Source: Desmodus rotundus (lineage: Eukaryota > Chordata > Mammalia > Chiroptera > Phyllostomidae). Taken from it: a DNA stretch of 64,000 nt. The DNA is taken from assembly GCF_022682495.2 (NCBI RefSeq), contig NW_026527297.1:20847-84846 (forward strand), given 5' to 3'. Position numbers and translations under genes: made by a program. Positions 9,001 through 21,968 of this stretch are shown piece by piece (the stretch's first letter is position 1; every line of letters starts with the position of its first letter). The notes below the pieces were generated by a model. That model saw only the letters and a list, made by a program, of their open reading frames with translations, had not been told where the DNA came from and made no database searches.

Positions 9001-10636
9001 GCAGTTTTACAGGGTCCCTGAGCACCTGTTCGGGGAAACAGCAGCCCTCCCTGCCACTCAGAGGACCGCACGATTTCCCACAGGCCACACTGCCTAGCAG
9101 TACCTTCAGCCCCGCACAGACAGTGTGCTAAGGACAGACTTGGGTACCGGGGGCATGGGCGGGGGATTTCCCATGGAACTCTCTAAGGGCCCGGTGCCCT
9201 GTGTAGCCCGGGGAGTGCCCATGCCGTTCCTTGACCCCGCAGGACACTTGCATCCAGCAATAAGCAGCCCTCTGCCTCCACGGGGCTCAAACACCTGGGC
9301 CCGGTGTGCGGGCACCTGGCGTACGTGGAGGCAAACCCGCAGACCCCTCCGGCGCGAACCCACCACTGCGAAGATCCCCCTTTTCTTCCATCCGTAAAGG
9401 GGTCACGCTTGAGGAGTGGAGGAACATGGGGAGGCCCCCAGGAGATGGCTTTTCTCCGAGCCGCGGCTGGCTCGTTTCGGGCCTATACGTGGGCCGCGCA
9501 TGTGCACTCAGGCTCCCAAGCACACACCTCCCTCGGCTCACCTGACCCACCCTTTAGAGGTCACAGCAGTTCCACAGGGTCCCTGGGCACCTGTCCGTGG
9601 ACACAGGAGCCCTCCCTGCCACCTAGAGGACCACGGGATTTCCCCTGGGGAACACTGCCCAGAAGCACTCCCAGCCTCGCACAGACACTGTACGCAGGAT
9701 AGACTTGTGGACCAGGGGCCTGGGCGGGGAATTTTCCAGGGAACTCTCTAAAGGCCAGGTGCCCTCTGTCGCCCTGGGAGTGCCCATGCCTTCCCTTAAC
9801 CCTGCAGGACACTATCATCCAGCAATAAGCAGCCCTCTGCCTCCACGGGGCTCAAACACCTGGGCCCATTGTGCGAGCACCTGGCGTTCGCGCAGGCAAA
9901 CCCGCAGACCCCTCTGGCCCGAACCCACCACTGCGAAGATCCCCCTTTTCTTCCATCCTTAAAGGGGTCCTCCGTGAGGAGTGGAGGAACATGGGGAGGA
10001 CCCCAGGAGATGGCTTTTCTCCGAGCCGCGGCTGGCTCATTTCGGGCCTATAAGTGGGCCGCGCGTGCGCACTCAGGCTCCCCACCCCAAGCCACCCTCG
10101 GGTCACGGGACCCACCCTTGACGTGTCTCCTGAACCACCGTTGAGGGGTCACGTCACCCACCCCTGAGGGGTCACGTGACCCACCCCTGAGGGGTCTTGT
10201 GTCCCACCCCACAGGGGTCACGTGACCCACCCCTGAGGGGTCACGTGACCCACCCCCGAGGGGTCACATGACCCACCCCTGAGGGGTCTCGTGAACCACC
10301 CCTGAGGGGTCACGTGACCCACCCCTGAGGGGTCTCGTGACCGACTCCTGAGGGGTCACGTGACCCACCCCTGAGGGGTCTTGTGACCCACCCCTGAGGG
10401 GTCTCGTTACCCACCCCACAGGGGTCACGTGACCCACCCCTGAGGGGTCTCGTTACCCACCCCTGAGGGGTCACGTGACCCACCCCTGAGGGGTCACGTG
10501 ACCCACCCCTGAGGGGTCTCGTGACCTACCCTTTTGGGGTCACGTGACCCACCCTTGAGGGGTCTCGTGACCTACCCTTTTGGGGTCACGTGACCCACCC
10601 TTGAGGGGTCTCGTGACCCACCCTTGAGGGGTCACA
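9001..10636 (+). repeat. Unit 7, class B, double core (1,636 bp)
   Basis: Core 1 9001-9565, core 2 9566-10144, tract 10145-10636 (about 21 repeats); TATAAG at 10049. It shares with unit 2 the private GTGTAGCCC and the core 1 CATGTGCAC change. Confidence 0.93.
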
Positions 10637-11798
10637 GCAGTTTTACAGGGTCCCTGCGCACCTGTTCGGGGAAACAGCAGCCCTCCCTGCCACTCAGAGG
10701 ACCGCACGATTTCCCACAGGCCACACTGCCTAGCAGTACCTTCAGCCCTGCACAGACAGTGTGCTAAGGACAGACTTGGGTACCGGGGGCATGGGCGGGG
10801 GATTTCCCATGGAACTCTCTAAGGGCCCGATGCCCTGTGTGGCCCGGGGAGTGCCCATGCCGTTCCTTGACCCCGCAGGACACTTGCATCCAGCAATAAG
10901 CAGCCCTCTGCCTCCACGGGGCTCAAACACCTGGGCCCGGTGTGCGGGCACCTGGCGTACGTACAGGCAAACCCGCAGACCCCTCTGGCCCGAACCCACC
11001 ACTGCGAAGATCCCCCTTTTCTTCCATCCGTAAAGGGGTCCTCCTTGAGGAGTGGAGGAACATGGGGAGGCCCCCAGGAGATGGATTTTCTCCGAGCCGC
11101 GGCTGGCTCATTTCGGGCCTATAAGTGGGCCGCGCGTGCGCACTCAGGCTCCCCACCACAAGCCTCCCTCGGGTCACGGGACCCACCCTTGACGTGTCTC
11201 CTGAACCACCGTTGAGGGGTCACGTCACCCACACCTGAGGGGTCACGTGACCCACCCCTGAGGGGTCTTGTGACCCACCCATGAGGGGTCACGTGCCCCA
11301 CCCCTGAGGGGTCTCGTGACCCACCCCTGAGGGGTCACGTGACCCACCCCTGAGGGGTCTCGTGACCCACCCCTGAGGGGTCTCGTGACCCACCCCTGAG
11401 GGGTCACGTGACCCACCCCTGAGGGGTCTCGTGACCCACCCCTGAGGGGTCTCGTGAACCACCCCTGAGGGGTCACGTGACCCACCCCTGAGGGGTCTCG
11501 TGACCCACCCCTGAGGGGTCTTGTGACCCACCCCTGAGGGGTCTCGTTACCCACCCCACAGGGGTCACGTGACCCACCCCTGAGGGGTCTCGTTTAACAC
11601 CCCACAGGGGTCACGTGACCCACCCCTGAGGGGTCACGTGACCCACCCCTGAGGGGTCTCGTGACCCACCCCTGAGGGGTCATGTGACCCACCCCTGAGG
11701 GGTCACGTGACCCACCCTTGAGGGGTCTCGTGACCTACCCTTTCGGGTCACGTGACCCACCCTTGAGGGGTCTCGTGACCCACCCTTGAGGGGTCACT
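10637..11798 (+). repeat. Unit 8, class C, single recombinant core (1,162 bp)
   Basis: Core 10637-11215, tract 11216-11798 (about 25 repeats); TATAAG at 11120. Same core 1/core 2 switch at ACGTACAGG as unit 3, and the same CCCGATGCC variant. Confidence 0.92.
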
Positions 11799-13249
11799 GC
11801 AGTTTTACAGGGTCCCTGCGCACCTGTTCGGGGAAACAGCAGCCCTCCCTGCCACTCAGAGGACCGCACGATTTCCCACAGGCCACACTGCCTAGCAGTA
11901 CCTTCAGCCCCGCACAGACAGTGTGCTAAGGACAGACTTGGGTACCGGGGGCATGGGCGGGGGATTTCCCATGGAACTCTCTAAGGGCCCGGTGCCCTGT
12001 GTGGCCCGGGGAGTGCCCATGCAGTTCCTTCACCCCGCAGGACACTTGCATCCAGCAATAAGCAGCCCTCTGCCTCCACGGGGCTCAAACACCTGGGCCC
12101 GGTGTGCGGGCACCTGGCATACGTGGAGGCAAACCCGCAGACCCCTCTGGCGCGAACCCACCACTGCGAAGATCCCCCTTTTCTTCCATCCGTAAAGGGG
12201 TCACGCTTGAGGAGTGGAGGAACATGGGGAGGCCCCCAGGAGATGGCTTTTCTCCGAGCCGCGGCTGGCTCGTTTCGGGCCTATACGTGGGCTGCGCATG
12301 CGCACTCAGGCTCCCAAGCACACACCTCCCTCCGCTCAACTGACCCACCCTTTAGAGGTCACAGCAGTTCCACAGGGTCCCTGGGCACCTGTCCGTGGAC
12401 ACAGGAGCCCTCCCTGCCACCTAGAGGACCACGCGATTTCCCCTGGGGAACACTGCCCAGAAGCACTCCCAGCCTCGCACAGACACTGTACGCAGGATAG
12501 ACTTGTGGACCAGGGGCCTGGGCGGGGAATTTTCCAGGGAACTCTCTAAAGGCCAGGTGCCCTCTGTCGCCCTGGGAGTGCCCACGCCTTCCCTTAACCC
12601 TGCAGGACACTATCATCCAGCAATAAGCAGCCCTCTGCCTCCACGGGGCTCAAACACCTGGGCCCATTGTGCGAGCACCTGGCGTACGTGCAGGCAAACC
12701 CGCAGACCCCTCTGGCCCGAACCCACCACTGCGAAGATCCCCCTTTTCTTCCATCCGTAAAGGGGTCCTCCTTGAGGAGTGGAGGAACATGGGGAGGCCC
12801 CCAGGAGATGGATTTTCTCCGAGCCGCGTCTGGCTCATTTCGGGCCTATAAGTGGGCCGCGCGTGCGCACTCAGGCTCCCCACCACAAGCCTCCCTCGGG
12901 TCACGGGACCCACCCTTGACGTGTCTCCGGAACCACCCTTGAGGGGTCACGTCTCCCACCCCTGAGGGGTCACGTGACCCACCCCTGAGGGGTCTTGTGA
13001 CCCACACCTGAGGGGTCACGTGACCCACACCTGAGGGGTCACGTGACCCACCCCTGAGGGGTCACGTGACCCACCCCTGAGGGGTCACGTGACCCACCCC
13101 TGAGGTGTCTCGTGACCCACCCCTGAGGGGTCATGTGACCCACCCCTGAGGGGTCACGTGACCCACCCTTGAGGGGTCTCGTGACCTACCCTTTCGGGTC
13201 ACGTGACCCACCCTTGAGGGGTCTCGTGACCCACCCTTGAGGGGTCACT
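11799..13249 (+). repeat. Unit 9, class D, double core (1,451 bp)
   Basis: Core 1 11799-12363, core 2 12364-12942, tract 12943-13249 (about 13 repeats); TATAAG at 12847. Carries the same GCAGTTCC and GCCGCGTCTGG variants as unit 4. Confidence 0.93.
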
Positions 13250-14769
13250 GCAGTTTTACAGGGTCCCTGCGCACCTGTTCGGGGAAACAGCAGCCCTGCC
13301 TGCCACTCAGAGGACCGCACGATTTCCCACAGGCCACACTGCCTAGCAGTACCTTCAGCCCCGCACAGACAGTGTGCTAAGGACAGACTTGGGTACCGGG
13401 GGCATGGGCGGGGGATTTCCCATGGAACTCTCTAAGGGCCCGGTGCCCTGTGTGGCCCGGGGAGTGCCCATGCCGTTCCTTGACCCCGCAGGACACTTGC
13501 ATCCAGCAATAAGCAGCCCTCTGCCTCCACGGGGCTCAAACACCTGGGCCCGGTGTGCGGGCACCTGGCATACGTGGAGGCAAACCCGCAGACCCCTCTG
13601 GCGCGAACCCACCACTGCGAAGATCCCCCTTTTCTTCCATCCGTAAAGGGGTCACGCTTGAGGAGTGGAGGAACATGGGGAGGCCCCCAGGAGATGGCTT
13701 TTCTCCGAGCCGCGGCTGGCTCGTTTCGGGCCTATACGTGGGCTGCGCATGCGCACTCAGGCTCCCAAGCACACACCTCCCTCCGCTCAACTGACCCACC
13801 CTTTAGAGGTCACAGCAGTTCCACAGGGTCCCTGGGCACCTGTCCGTGGACACAGGAGCCCTCCCTGCCACCTAGAGGACCACGCGATTTCCCCTGGGGA
13901 ACACTGCCCAGAAGCACTCCCAGCCTCGCACAGACACTGTACGCAGGATAGACTTGTGGACCAGGGGCCTGGGCGGGGAATTTTCCAGGGAACTCTCTAA
14001 AGGCCAGGTGCCCTCTGTCGCCCTGGGAGTGCCCACGCCTTCCCTTAACCCTGCAGGACACTATCATCCAGCAATAAGCAGCCCTCTGCCTCCACGGGGC
14101 TCAAACACCTGGGCCCATTGTGCGAGCACCTGGCGTACGTGCAGGCAAACCCGCAGACCCCTCTGGCCCGAACCCACCACTGCGAAGATCCCCCTTTTCT
14201 TCCATCCGTAAAGGGGTCCTCCTTGAGGAGTGGAGGAACATGGGGAGGCCCCCAGGAGATGGATTTTCTCCGAGCCGCGGCTGGCTCATTTCGGGCCTAT
14301 AAGTGGGCCGCGCGTGCGCACTCAGGCTCCCCACCACAAGCCTCCCTCGGGTCACGGGACCCACCCTTGACGTGTCTCCTGAACCACCGTTGAGGGGTCA
14401 CGTCACCCACCCCTGAGGGGTCACGTGACCCACCCCTGAGGGGTCTTGTGACCCACCCATGAGGGGTCACGTGACCCACCCCTGAGGGGTCTCGTGACCC
14501 ACCCCTGAGGGGTCACGTGACCCACCCCTGAGGGGTCACGTGACCCACCCCTGAGGGGTCTCGTGACCCACCCCTGAGGGGTCACGTGACCCACCCCTGA
14601 GGGGTCACGTGACCCACCCCTGAGGGGTCTCGTGACCCACCCCTGAGGGGTCACGTGACCCACCCCTGAGGGGTCACGTGACCCACCCTTGAGGGGTCTC
14701 GTGACCTACCCTTTTGGGGTCACGTGACCACCCTTGAGGGGTCTCGTGACCCCCCCTTGAGGGGTCACT
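13250..14769 (+). repeat. Unit 10, class E, double core (1,520 bp)
   Basis: Core 1 13250-13814, core 2 13815-14393, tract 14394-14769 (about 16 repeats); TATAAG at 14298. Copy of unit 5 with CTGTCCGTGG, the common form. Confidence 0.93.
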
Positions 14770-15914
14770 GCAGTTTTACAGGGTCCCTGCGCACCTGTTC
14801 GGGGAAACAGCAGCCCTCCCTGCCACTCAGAGGACCGCACGATTTCCCACAGGCCACACTGCCTAGCAGTACCTTCAGCCCCGCACAGACAGTGTGCTAA
14901 GGACCGACTTGGGTACCGGGGGCATGGGCGGGGGATTTCCCATGGAACTCTCTAAGGGCCCGGTGCCCTGTGTGGCCCGGGGAGTGCCCATGCCGTTCCT
15001 TCACCCCGCAGGACACTTGCATCCAGCAATAAGCAGCCCTCTGCCTCCACGGGGCTCAAACACCTGGGCCCGGTGTGCGGGCACCTGGCATACGTGGAGG
15101 CAAACCCGCAGACCCCTCTGGCGCGAACCCACCACTGCGAAGATCCCCCTTTTCTTCCATCCGTTAAGGGGTCACGCTTGAGGAGTGGAGGAACATGGGG
15201 AGGCCCCCAGGAGATGGCTTTTCTCCGAGCCGCGGCTGGCTCGTTTCGGGCCTATACGTGGGCTGCGCATGCGCACTCAGGCTCCCAAGCACACACCTCC
15301 CTCCGCTCAACTGACCCACCCTTTAGAGGTCACAGCAGTTCCACAGGGTCCCTGGGCACCTGTCCGTGGACACAGGAGCCCTCCCTGCCACCTAGAGGAC
15401 CACGCGATTTCCCCTGGGGAACACTGCCCAGAAGCACTCCCAGCCTCGCACAGACACTGTACGCAGGATAGACTTGTGGACCAGGGGCCTGGGCGGGGAA
15501 TTTTCCAGGGAACTCTCTAAAGGCCAGGTGCCCTCTGTCGCCCTGGGAGTGCCCACGCCTTCCCTTAACCCTGCAGGACACTATCATCCAGCAATAAGCA
15601 GCCCTCTGCCTCCACGGGGCTCAAACACCTGGGCCCATTGTGCGAGCACCTGGCGTACGTGCAGGCAAACCCGCAGACCCCTCTGGCCCGAACCCACCAC
15701 TGCGAAGATCCCCCTTTTCTTCCATCCGTAAAGGGGTCCTCCTTGAGGAGTGGAGGAACATGGGGAGGCCCCCAGGAGATGGATTTTCTCCGAGCCGCGG
15801 CTGGCTCATTTCGGGCCTATAAGTGGGCCGCGCGTGCGCACTCAGGCTCCCCACCACAAGCCTCCCTCGGGTCACGGGACCCACCCTTGACGTGTCTCCT
15901 GAACCACCGTTGAG
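14395..15914 (+). repeat. Extra 1,520-bp unit between higher-order copies 2 and 3
   Basis: One additional 1,520-bp period breaks the 7,197-bp rhythm: after the E unit at 13250 the next unit (14770) combines an A-type core 1 (AAGGACCGAC, CCGTTAAGG) with an E-type core 2 and a 376-bp tract, and the A-B-C-D order resumes only at 16290. It looks like a one-unit tandem duplication by unequal exchange within the conserved cores. Confidence 0.85.
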
Positions 15915-16289
15915 GGGTCACGTCACCCACCCCTGAGGGGTCACGTGACCCACCCCTGAGGGGTCTTGTGACCCACCCATGAGGGGTCACGTGACCCACC
16001 CCTGAGGGGTCTCGTGACCCACCCCTGAGGGGTCACGTGACCCACCCCTGAGGGGTCACGTGACCCACCCCTGAGGGGTCTCGTGACCCACCCCTGAGGG
16101 GTCACGTGACCCACCCCTGAGGGGTCACGTGACCCACCCCTGAGGGGTCTCGTGACCCACCCCTGAGGGGTCACGTGACCCACCCCTGAGGGGTCACGTG
16201 ACCCACCCTTGAGGGGTCTCGTGACCTACCCTTTTGGGGTCACGTGACCACCCTTGAGGGGTCTCGTGACCCCCCCTTGAGGGGTCACT
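14770..16289 (+). repeat. Unit 11, A/E hybrid, double core (1,520 bp)
   Basis: Core 1 14770-15334 is class A (AAGGACCGAC, CCGTTAAGG); core 2 15335-15913 and tract 15914-16289 (about 16 repeats) are class E. TATAAG at 15818. This is the inserted unit that interrupts the 7,197-bp period. Confidence 0.92.
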
Positions 16290-17718
16290 GCAGTTTTACA
16301 GGGTCCCTGCGCACCTGTTCGGGGAAACAGCAGCCCTCCCTGCCACTCAGAGGACCGCACGATTTCCCACAGGCCACACTGCCTAGCAGTACCTTCAGCC
16401 CCGCACAGACAGTGTGCTAAGGACCGACTTGGGTACCGGGGGCATGGGCGGGGGATTTCCCATGGAACTCTCTAAGGGCCCGGTGCCCTGTGTGGCCCGG
16501 GGAGTGCCCATGCCGTTCCTTCACCCCGCAGGACACTTGCATCCAGCAATAAGCAGCCCTCTGCCTCCACGGGGCTCAAACACCTGGGCCCGGTGTGCGG
16601 GCACCTGGCATACGTGGAGGCAAACCCGCAGACCCCTCTGGCGCGAACCCACCACTGCGAAGATCCCCCTTTTCTTCCATCCGTTAAGGGGTCACGCTTG
16701 AGGAGTGGAGGAACATGGGGAGGCCCCCAGGAGATGGCTTTTCTCCGAGCCGCGGCTGGCTCGTTTCGGGCCTATACGTGGGCTGCGCATGCGCACTCAG
16801 GCTCCCAAGCACACACCTCCCTCCGCTCAACTGACCCACCCTTTAGAGGTCACAGCAGTTCCACAGGGTCCCTGGGCACCTGTCCGTGGACACAGGAGCC
16901 CTCCCTGCCACCTAGAGGACCACGCGATTTCCCCTGGGGAACACTGCCCAGAAGCACTCCCAGCCTCGCACAGACACTGTACGCAGGATAGACTTGTGGA
17001 CCAGGGGCCTGGGCGGGGAATTTTCCAGGGAACTCTCTAAAGGCCAGGTGCCCTCTGTCGCCCTGGGAGTGCCCACGCCTTCCCTTAACCCTGCAGGACA
17101 CTATCATCCAGCAATAAGCAGCCCTCTGCCTCCACGGGGCTCAAACACCTGGGCCCATTGTGTGAGCACCTGGCGTACGTGCAGGCAAACCCGCAGACCC
17201 CTCTGGCCCGAACCCACCACTGCGAAGATCCCCCTTTTCTTCCATCCGTAAAGGGGTCCTCCTTGAGGAGTGGAGGAACATGGGGAGGCCCCCAGGAGAT
17301 GGATTTTCTCCGAGCCGCGGCTGGCTCATTTCGGGCCTATAAGTGGGCCGCGCGTGCGCACTCAGGCTCCCCACCACAAGCCTCCCTCGGGTCACGGGAC
17401 CCACCCTTGACGTGTCTCCTGAACCACCGTGGAGGGGTCACGTCACCCACCCCTGAGGGGTCACGTGACCCACCCCTGAGGGGTCACGTGACCCACCCCT
17501 GAGGGGTCTCGTGACCCACCCCTGAGGGGTCACGTGACCCACCCCTGAGGGGTCACGTGACCCACCCCTGAGGGGTCTCGTGACCCCACCCCTGAGGGGT
17601 CACGTGACCCACCCCTGAGGGGTCACGTGACCCACCCTTGAGGGGTCTCGTGACCTACCCTTTTGGGGTCACGTGACCACCCTTGAGGGGTCTCGTGACC
17701 CCCCCTTGAGGGGTCACT
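16290..17718 (+). repeat. Unit 12, class A, double core (1,429 bp)
   Basis: Core 1 16290-16854, core 2 16855-17433, tract 17434-17718; TATAAG at 17338. Differs from units 1 and 6 by ACCGTGGAGG in place of ACCGTTGAGG at the core end, and by one inserted C near 17583 that puts a 24-bp repeat in the tract. Confidence 0.93.
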
Positions 17719-19354
17719 GCAGTTTTACAGGGTCCCTGAGCACCTGTTCGGGGAAACAGCAGCCCTCCCTGCCACTCAGAGGACCGCACGATTTCCCACA
17801 GGCCACACTGCCTAGCAGTACCTTCAGCCCCGCACAGACAGTGTGCTAAGGACAGACTTGGGTACCGGGGGCATGGGCGGGGGATTTCCCATGGAACTCT
17901 CTAAGGGCCCGGTGCCCTGTGTGGCCCGGGGAGTGCCCATGCCGTTCCTTGACCCCGCAGGACACTTGCATCCAGCAATAAGCAGCCCTCTGCCTCCACG
18001 GGGCTCAAACACCTGGGCCCGGTGTGCGGGCACCTGGCGTACGTGGAGGCAAACCCGCAGACCCCTCCGGCGCGAACCCACCACTGCGAAGATCCCCCTT
18101 TTCTTCCATCCGTAAAGGGGTCACGCTTGAGGAGTGGAGGAACATGGGGAGGCCCCCAGGAGATGGCTTTTCTCCGAGCCGCGGCTGGCTCGTTTCGGGC
18201 CTATACGTGGGCCGCGCATGTGCACTCAGGCTCCCAAGCACACACCTCCCTCGGCTCACCTGACCCACCCTTTAGAGGTCACAGCAGTTCCACAGGGTCC
18301 CTGGGCACCTGTCCGTGGACACAGGAGCCCTCCCTGCCACCTAGAGGACCACGGGATTTCCCCTGGGGAACACTGCCCAGAAGCACTCCCAGCCTCGCAC
18401 AGACACTGTACGCAGGATAGACTTGTGGACCAGGGGCCTGGGCGGGGAATTTTCCAGGGAACTCTCTAAAGGCCAGGTGCCCTCTGTCGCCCTGGGAGTG
18501 CCCATGCCTTCCCTTAACCCTGCAGGACACTATCATCCAGCAATAAGCAGCCCTCTGCCTCCACGGGGCTCAAACACCTGGGCCCATTGTGCGAGCACCT
18601 GGCGTTCGCGCAGGCAAACCCGCAGACCCCTCTGGCCCGAACCCACCACTGCGAAGATCCCCCTTTTCTTCCATCCTTAAAGGGGTCCTCCGTGAGGAGT
18701 GGAGGAACATGGGGAGGACCCCAGGAGATGGCTTTTCTCCGAGCCGCGGCTGGCTCATTTCGGGCCTATAAGTGGGCCGCGCGTGCGCACTCAGGCTCCC
18801 CACCCCAAGCCACCCTCGGGTCACGGGACCCACCCTTGACGTGTCTCCTGAACCACCGTTGAGGGGTCACGTCACCCACCCCTGAGGGGTCACGTGACCC
18901 ACCCCTGAGGGGTCTTGTGTCCCACCCCACAGGGGTCACGTGACCCACCCCTGAGGGGTCACGTGACCCACCCCCGAGGGGTCACATGACCCATCCCCGA
19001 GGGGTCTCGTGAACCACCCCTGAGGGGTCACGTGACCCACCCCTGAGGGGTCTCGTGACCGACTCCTGAGGGGTCACGTGACCCACCCCTGAGGGGTCTT
19101 GTGACCCACCCCTGAGGGGTCTCGTTACCCACCCCACAGGGGTCACGTGACCCACCCCTGAGGGGTCTCGTTACCCACCCCACAGGGGTCACGTGACCCA
19201 CCCCTGAGGGGTCACGTGACCCACCCCTGAGGGGTCTCGTGACCTACCCTTTTGGGGTCACGTGACCCACCCTTGAGGGGTCTCGTGACCTACCCTTTTG
19301 GGGTCACGTGACCCACCCTTGAGGGGTCTCGTGACCCACCCTTGAGGGGTCACA
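17719..19354 (+). repeat. Unit 13, class B, double core (1,636 bp)
   Basis: Core 1 17719-18283, core 2 18284-18862, tract 18863-19354 (about 21 repeats); TATAAG at 18767. Has GTGTGGCCC, not the GTGTAGCCC of units 2 and 7, and a tract with CCATCCCCGAGG and an extra CCCCACAGGGG repeat. Confidence 0.93.
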
Positions 19355-20517
19355 GCAGTTTTACAGGGTCCCTGCGCACCTGTTCGGGGAAACAGCAGCC
19401 CTCCCTGCCACTCAGAGGACCGCACGATTTCCCACAGGCCACACTGCCTAGCAGTACCTTCAGCCCTGCACAGACAGTGTGCTAAGGACAGACTTGGGTA
19501 CCGGGGGCATGGGCGGGGGATTTCCCATGGAACTCTCTAAGGGCCCGGTGCCCTGTGTGGCCCGGGGAGTGCCCATGCCGTTCCTTGACCCCGCAGGACA
19601 CTTGCATCCAGCAATAAGCAGCCCTCTGCCTCCACGGGGCTCAAACACCTGGGCCCGGTGTGCGGGCACCTGGCGTACGTACAGGCAAACCCGCAGACCC
19701 CTCTGGCCCGAACCCACCACTGCGAAGATCCCCCTTTTCTTCCATCCGTAAAGGGGTCCTCCTTGAGGAGTGGAGGAACATGGGGAGGCCCCCAGGAGAT
19801 GGATTTTCTCCGAGCCGCGGCTGGCTCATTTCGGGCCTATAAGTGGGCCGCGCGTGCGCACTCAGGCTCCCCACCACAAGCCTCCCTCGGGTCACGGGAC
19901 CCACCCTTGACGTGTCTCCTGAACCACCGTTGAGGGGTCACGTCACCCACACCTGAGGGGTCACGTGACCCACCCCTGAGGGGTCTTGTGACCCACCCAT
20001 GAGGGGTCACGTGCCCCACCCCTGAGGGGTCTCGTGACCCACCCCTGAGGGGTCACGTGACCCACCCCTGAGGGGTCTCGTGACCCACCCCTGAGGGGTC
20101 TCGTGACCCACCCCTGAGGGGTCACGTGACCCACCCCTGAGGGGTCTCGTGACCCACCCCTGAGGGGTCTCGTGAACCACCCCTGAGGGGTCACGTGACC
20201 CACCCCTGAGGGGTCTCGTGACCCACCCCTGAGGGGTCTTGTGACCCACCCCTGAGGGGTCTCGTTACCCACCCCACAGGGGTCACGTGACCCACCCCTG
20301 AGGGGTCTCGTTTAACACCCCCACAGGGGTCACGTGACCCACCCCTGAGGGGTCACGTGACCCACCCCTGAGGGGTCTCGTGACCCACCCCTGAGGGGTC
20401 ATGTGACCCACCCCTGAGGGGTCACGTGACCCACCCTTGAGGGGTCTCGTGACCTACCCTTTCGGGTCACGTGACCCACCCTTGAGGGGTCTCGTGACCC
20501 ACCCTTGAGGGGTCACT
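19355..20517 (+). repeat. Unit 14, class C, single recombinant core (1,163 bp)
   Basis: Core 19355-19933, tract 19934-20517; TATAAG at 19838. Same ACGTACAGG junction as units 3 and 8. One extra C in AACACCCCCACAGG near 20320 makes the unit 1 bp longer. Confidence 0.92.
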
Positions 20518-21968
20518 GCAGTTTTACAGGGTCCCTGCGCACCTGTTCGGGGAAACAGCAGCCCTCCCTGCCACTCAGAGGACCGCACGATTTCCCACAG
20601 GCCACACTGCCTAGCAGTACCTTCAGCCCCGCACAGACAGTGTGCTAAGGACAGACTTGGGTACCGGGGGCATGGGCGGGGGATTTCCCATGGAACTCTC
20701 TAAGGGCCCGGTGCCCTGTGTGGCCCGGGGAGTGCCCATGCAGTTCCTTCACCCCGCAGGACACTTGCATCCAGCAATAAGCAGCCCTCTGCCTCCACGG
20801 GGCTCAAACACCTGGGCCCGGTGTGCGGGCACCTGGCATACGTGGAGGCAAACCCGCAGACCCCTCTGGCGCGAACCCACCACTGCGAAGATCCCCCTTT
20901 TCTTCCATCCGTAAAGGGGTCACGCTTGAGGAGTGGAGGAACATGGGGAGGCCCCCAGGAGATGGCTTTTCTCCGAGCCGCGGCTGGCTCGTTTCGGGCC
21001 TATACGTGGGCTGCGCATGCGCACTCAGGCTCCCAAGCACACACCTCCCTCCGCTCAACTGACCCACCCTTTAGAGGTCACAGCAGTTCCACAGGGTCCC
21101 TGGGCACCTGTCCGTGGACACAGGAGCCCTCCCTGCCACCTAGAGGACCACGCGATTTCCCCTGGGGAACACTGCCCAGAAGCACTCCCAGCCTCGCACA
21201 GACACTGTACGCAGGATAGACTTGTGGACCAGGGGCCTGGGCGGGGAATTTTCCAGGGAACTCTCTAAAGGCCAGGTGCCCTCTGTCGCCCTGGGAGTGC
21301 CCACGCCTTCCCTTAACCCTGCAGGACACTATCATCCAGCAATAAGCAGCCCTCTGCCTCCACGGGGCTCAAACACCTGGGCCCATTGTGCGAGCACCTG
21401 GCGTACGTGCAGGCAAACCCGCAGACCCCTCTGGCCCGAACCCACCACTGCGAAGATCCCCCTTTTCTTCCATCCGTAAAGGGGTCCTCCTTGAGGAGTG
21501 GAGGAACATGGGGAGGCCCCCAGGAGATGGATTTTCTCCGAGCCGCGGCTGGCTCATTTCGGGCCTATAAGTGGGCCGCGCGTGCGCACTCAGGCTCCCC
21601 ACCACAAGCCTCCCTCGGGTCACGGGACCCACCCTTGACGTGTCTCCGGAACCACCCTTGAGGGGTCACGTCTCCCACCCCTGAGGGGTCACGTGACCCA
21701 CCCCTGAGGGGTCTTGTGACCCACACCTGAGGGGTCACGTGACCCACACCTGAGGGGTCACGTGACCCACCCCTGAGGGGTCACGTGACCCACCCCTGAG
21801 GGGTCACGTGACCCACCCCTGAGGTGTCTCGTGACCCACCCCTGAGGGGTCATGTGACCCACCCCTGAGGGGTCACGTGACCCACCCTTGAGGGGTCTCG
21901 TGACCTACCCTTTCGGGTCACGTGACCCACCCTTGAGGGGTCTCGTGACCCACCCTTGAGGGGTCACT
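20518..21968 (+). repeat. Unit 15, class D, double core (1,451 bp)
   Basis: Core 1 20518-21082, core 2 21083-21661, tract 21662-21968 (about 13 repeats); TATAAG at 21566. Keeps GCAGTTCC in core 1 but has the common GCCGCGGCTGG in core 2, unlike units 4 and 9. Confidence 0.93.

Larger units (their letters stand above)
7198..14394 (+). repeat. Higher-order repeat, copy 2 (7,197 bp)
   Basis: Second copy of the A-B-C-D-E block, with the same five unit lengths and the same private variants as copy 1: CCCGATGCC in the C unit, GTGTAGCCC in the B unit, GCCGCGTCTGG in core 2 of the D unit. Near-perfect identity implies very recent duplication or ongoing homogenisation. An assembly duplication is the main alternative. 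Confidence 0.95.
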
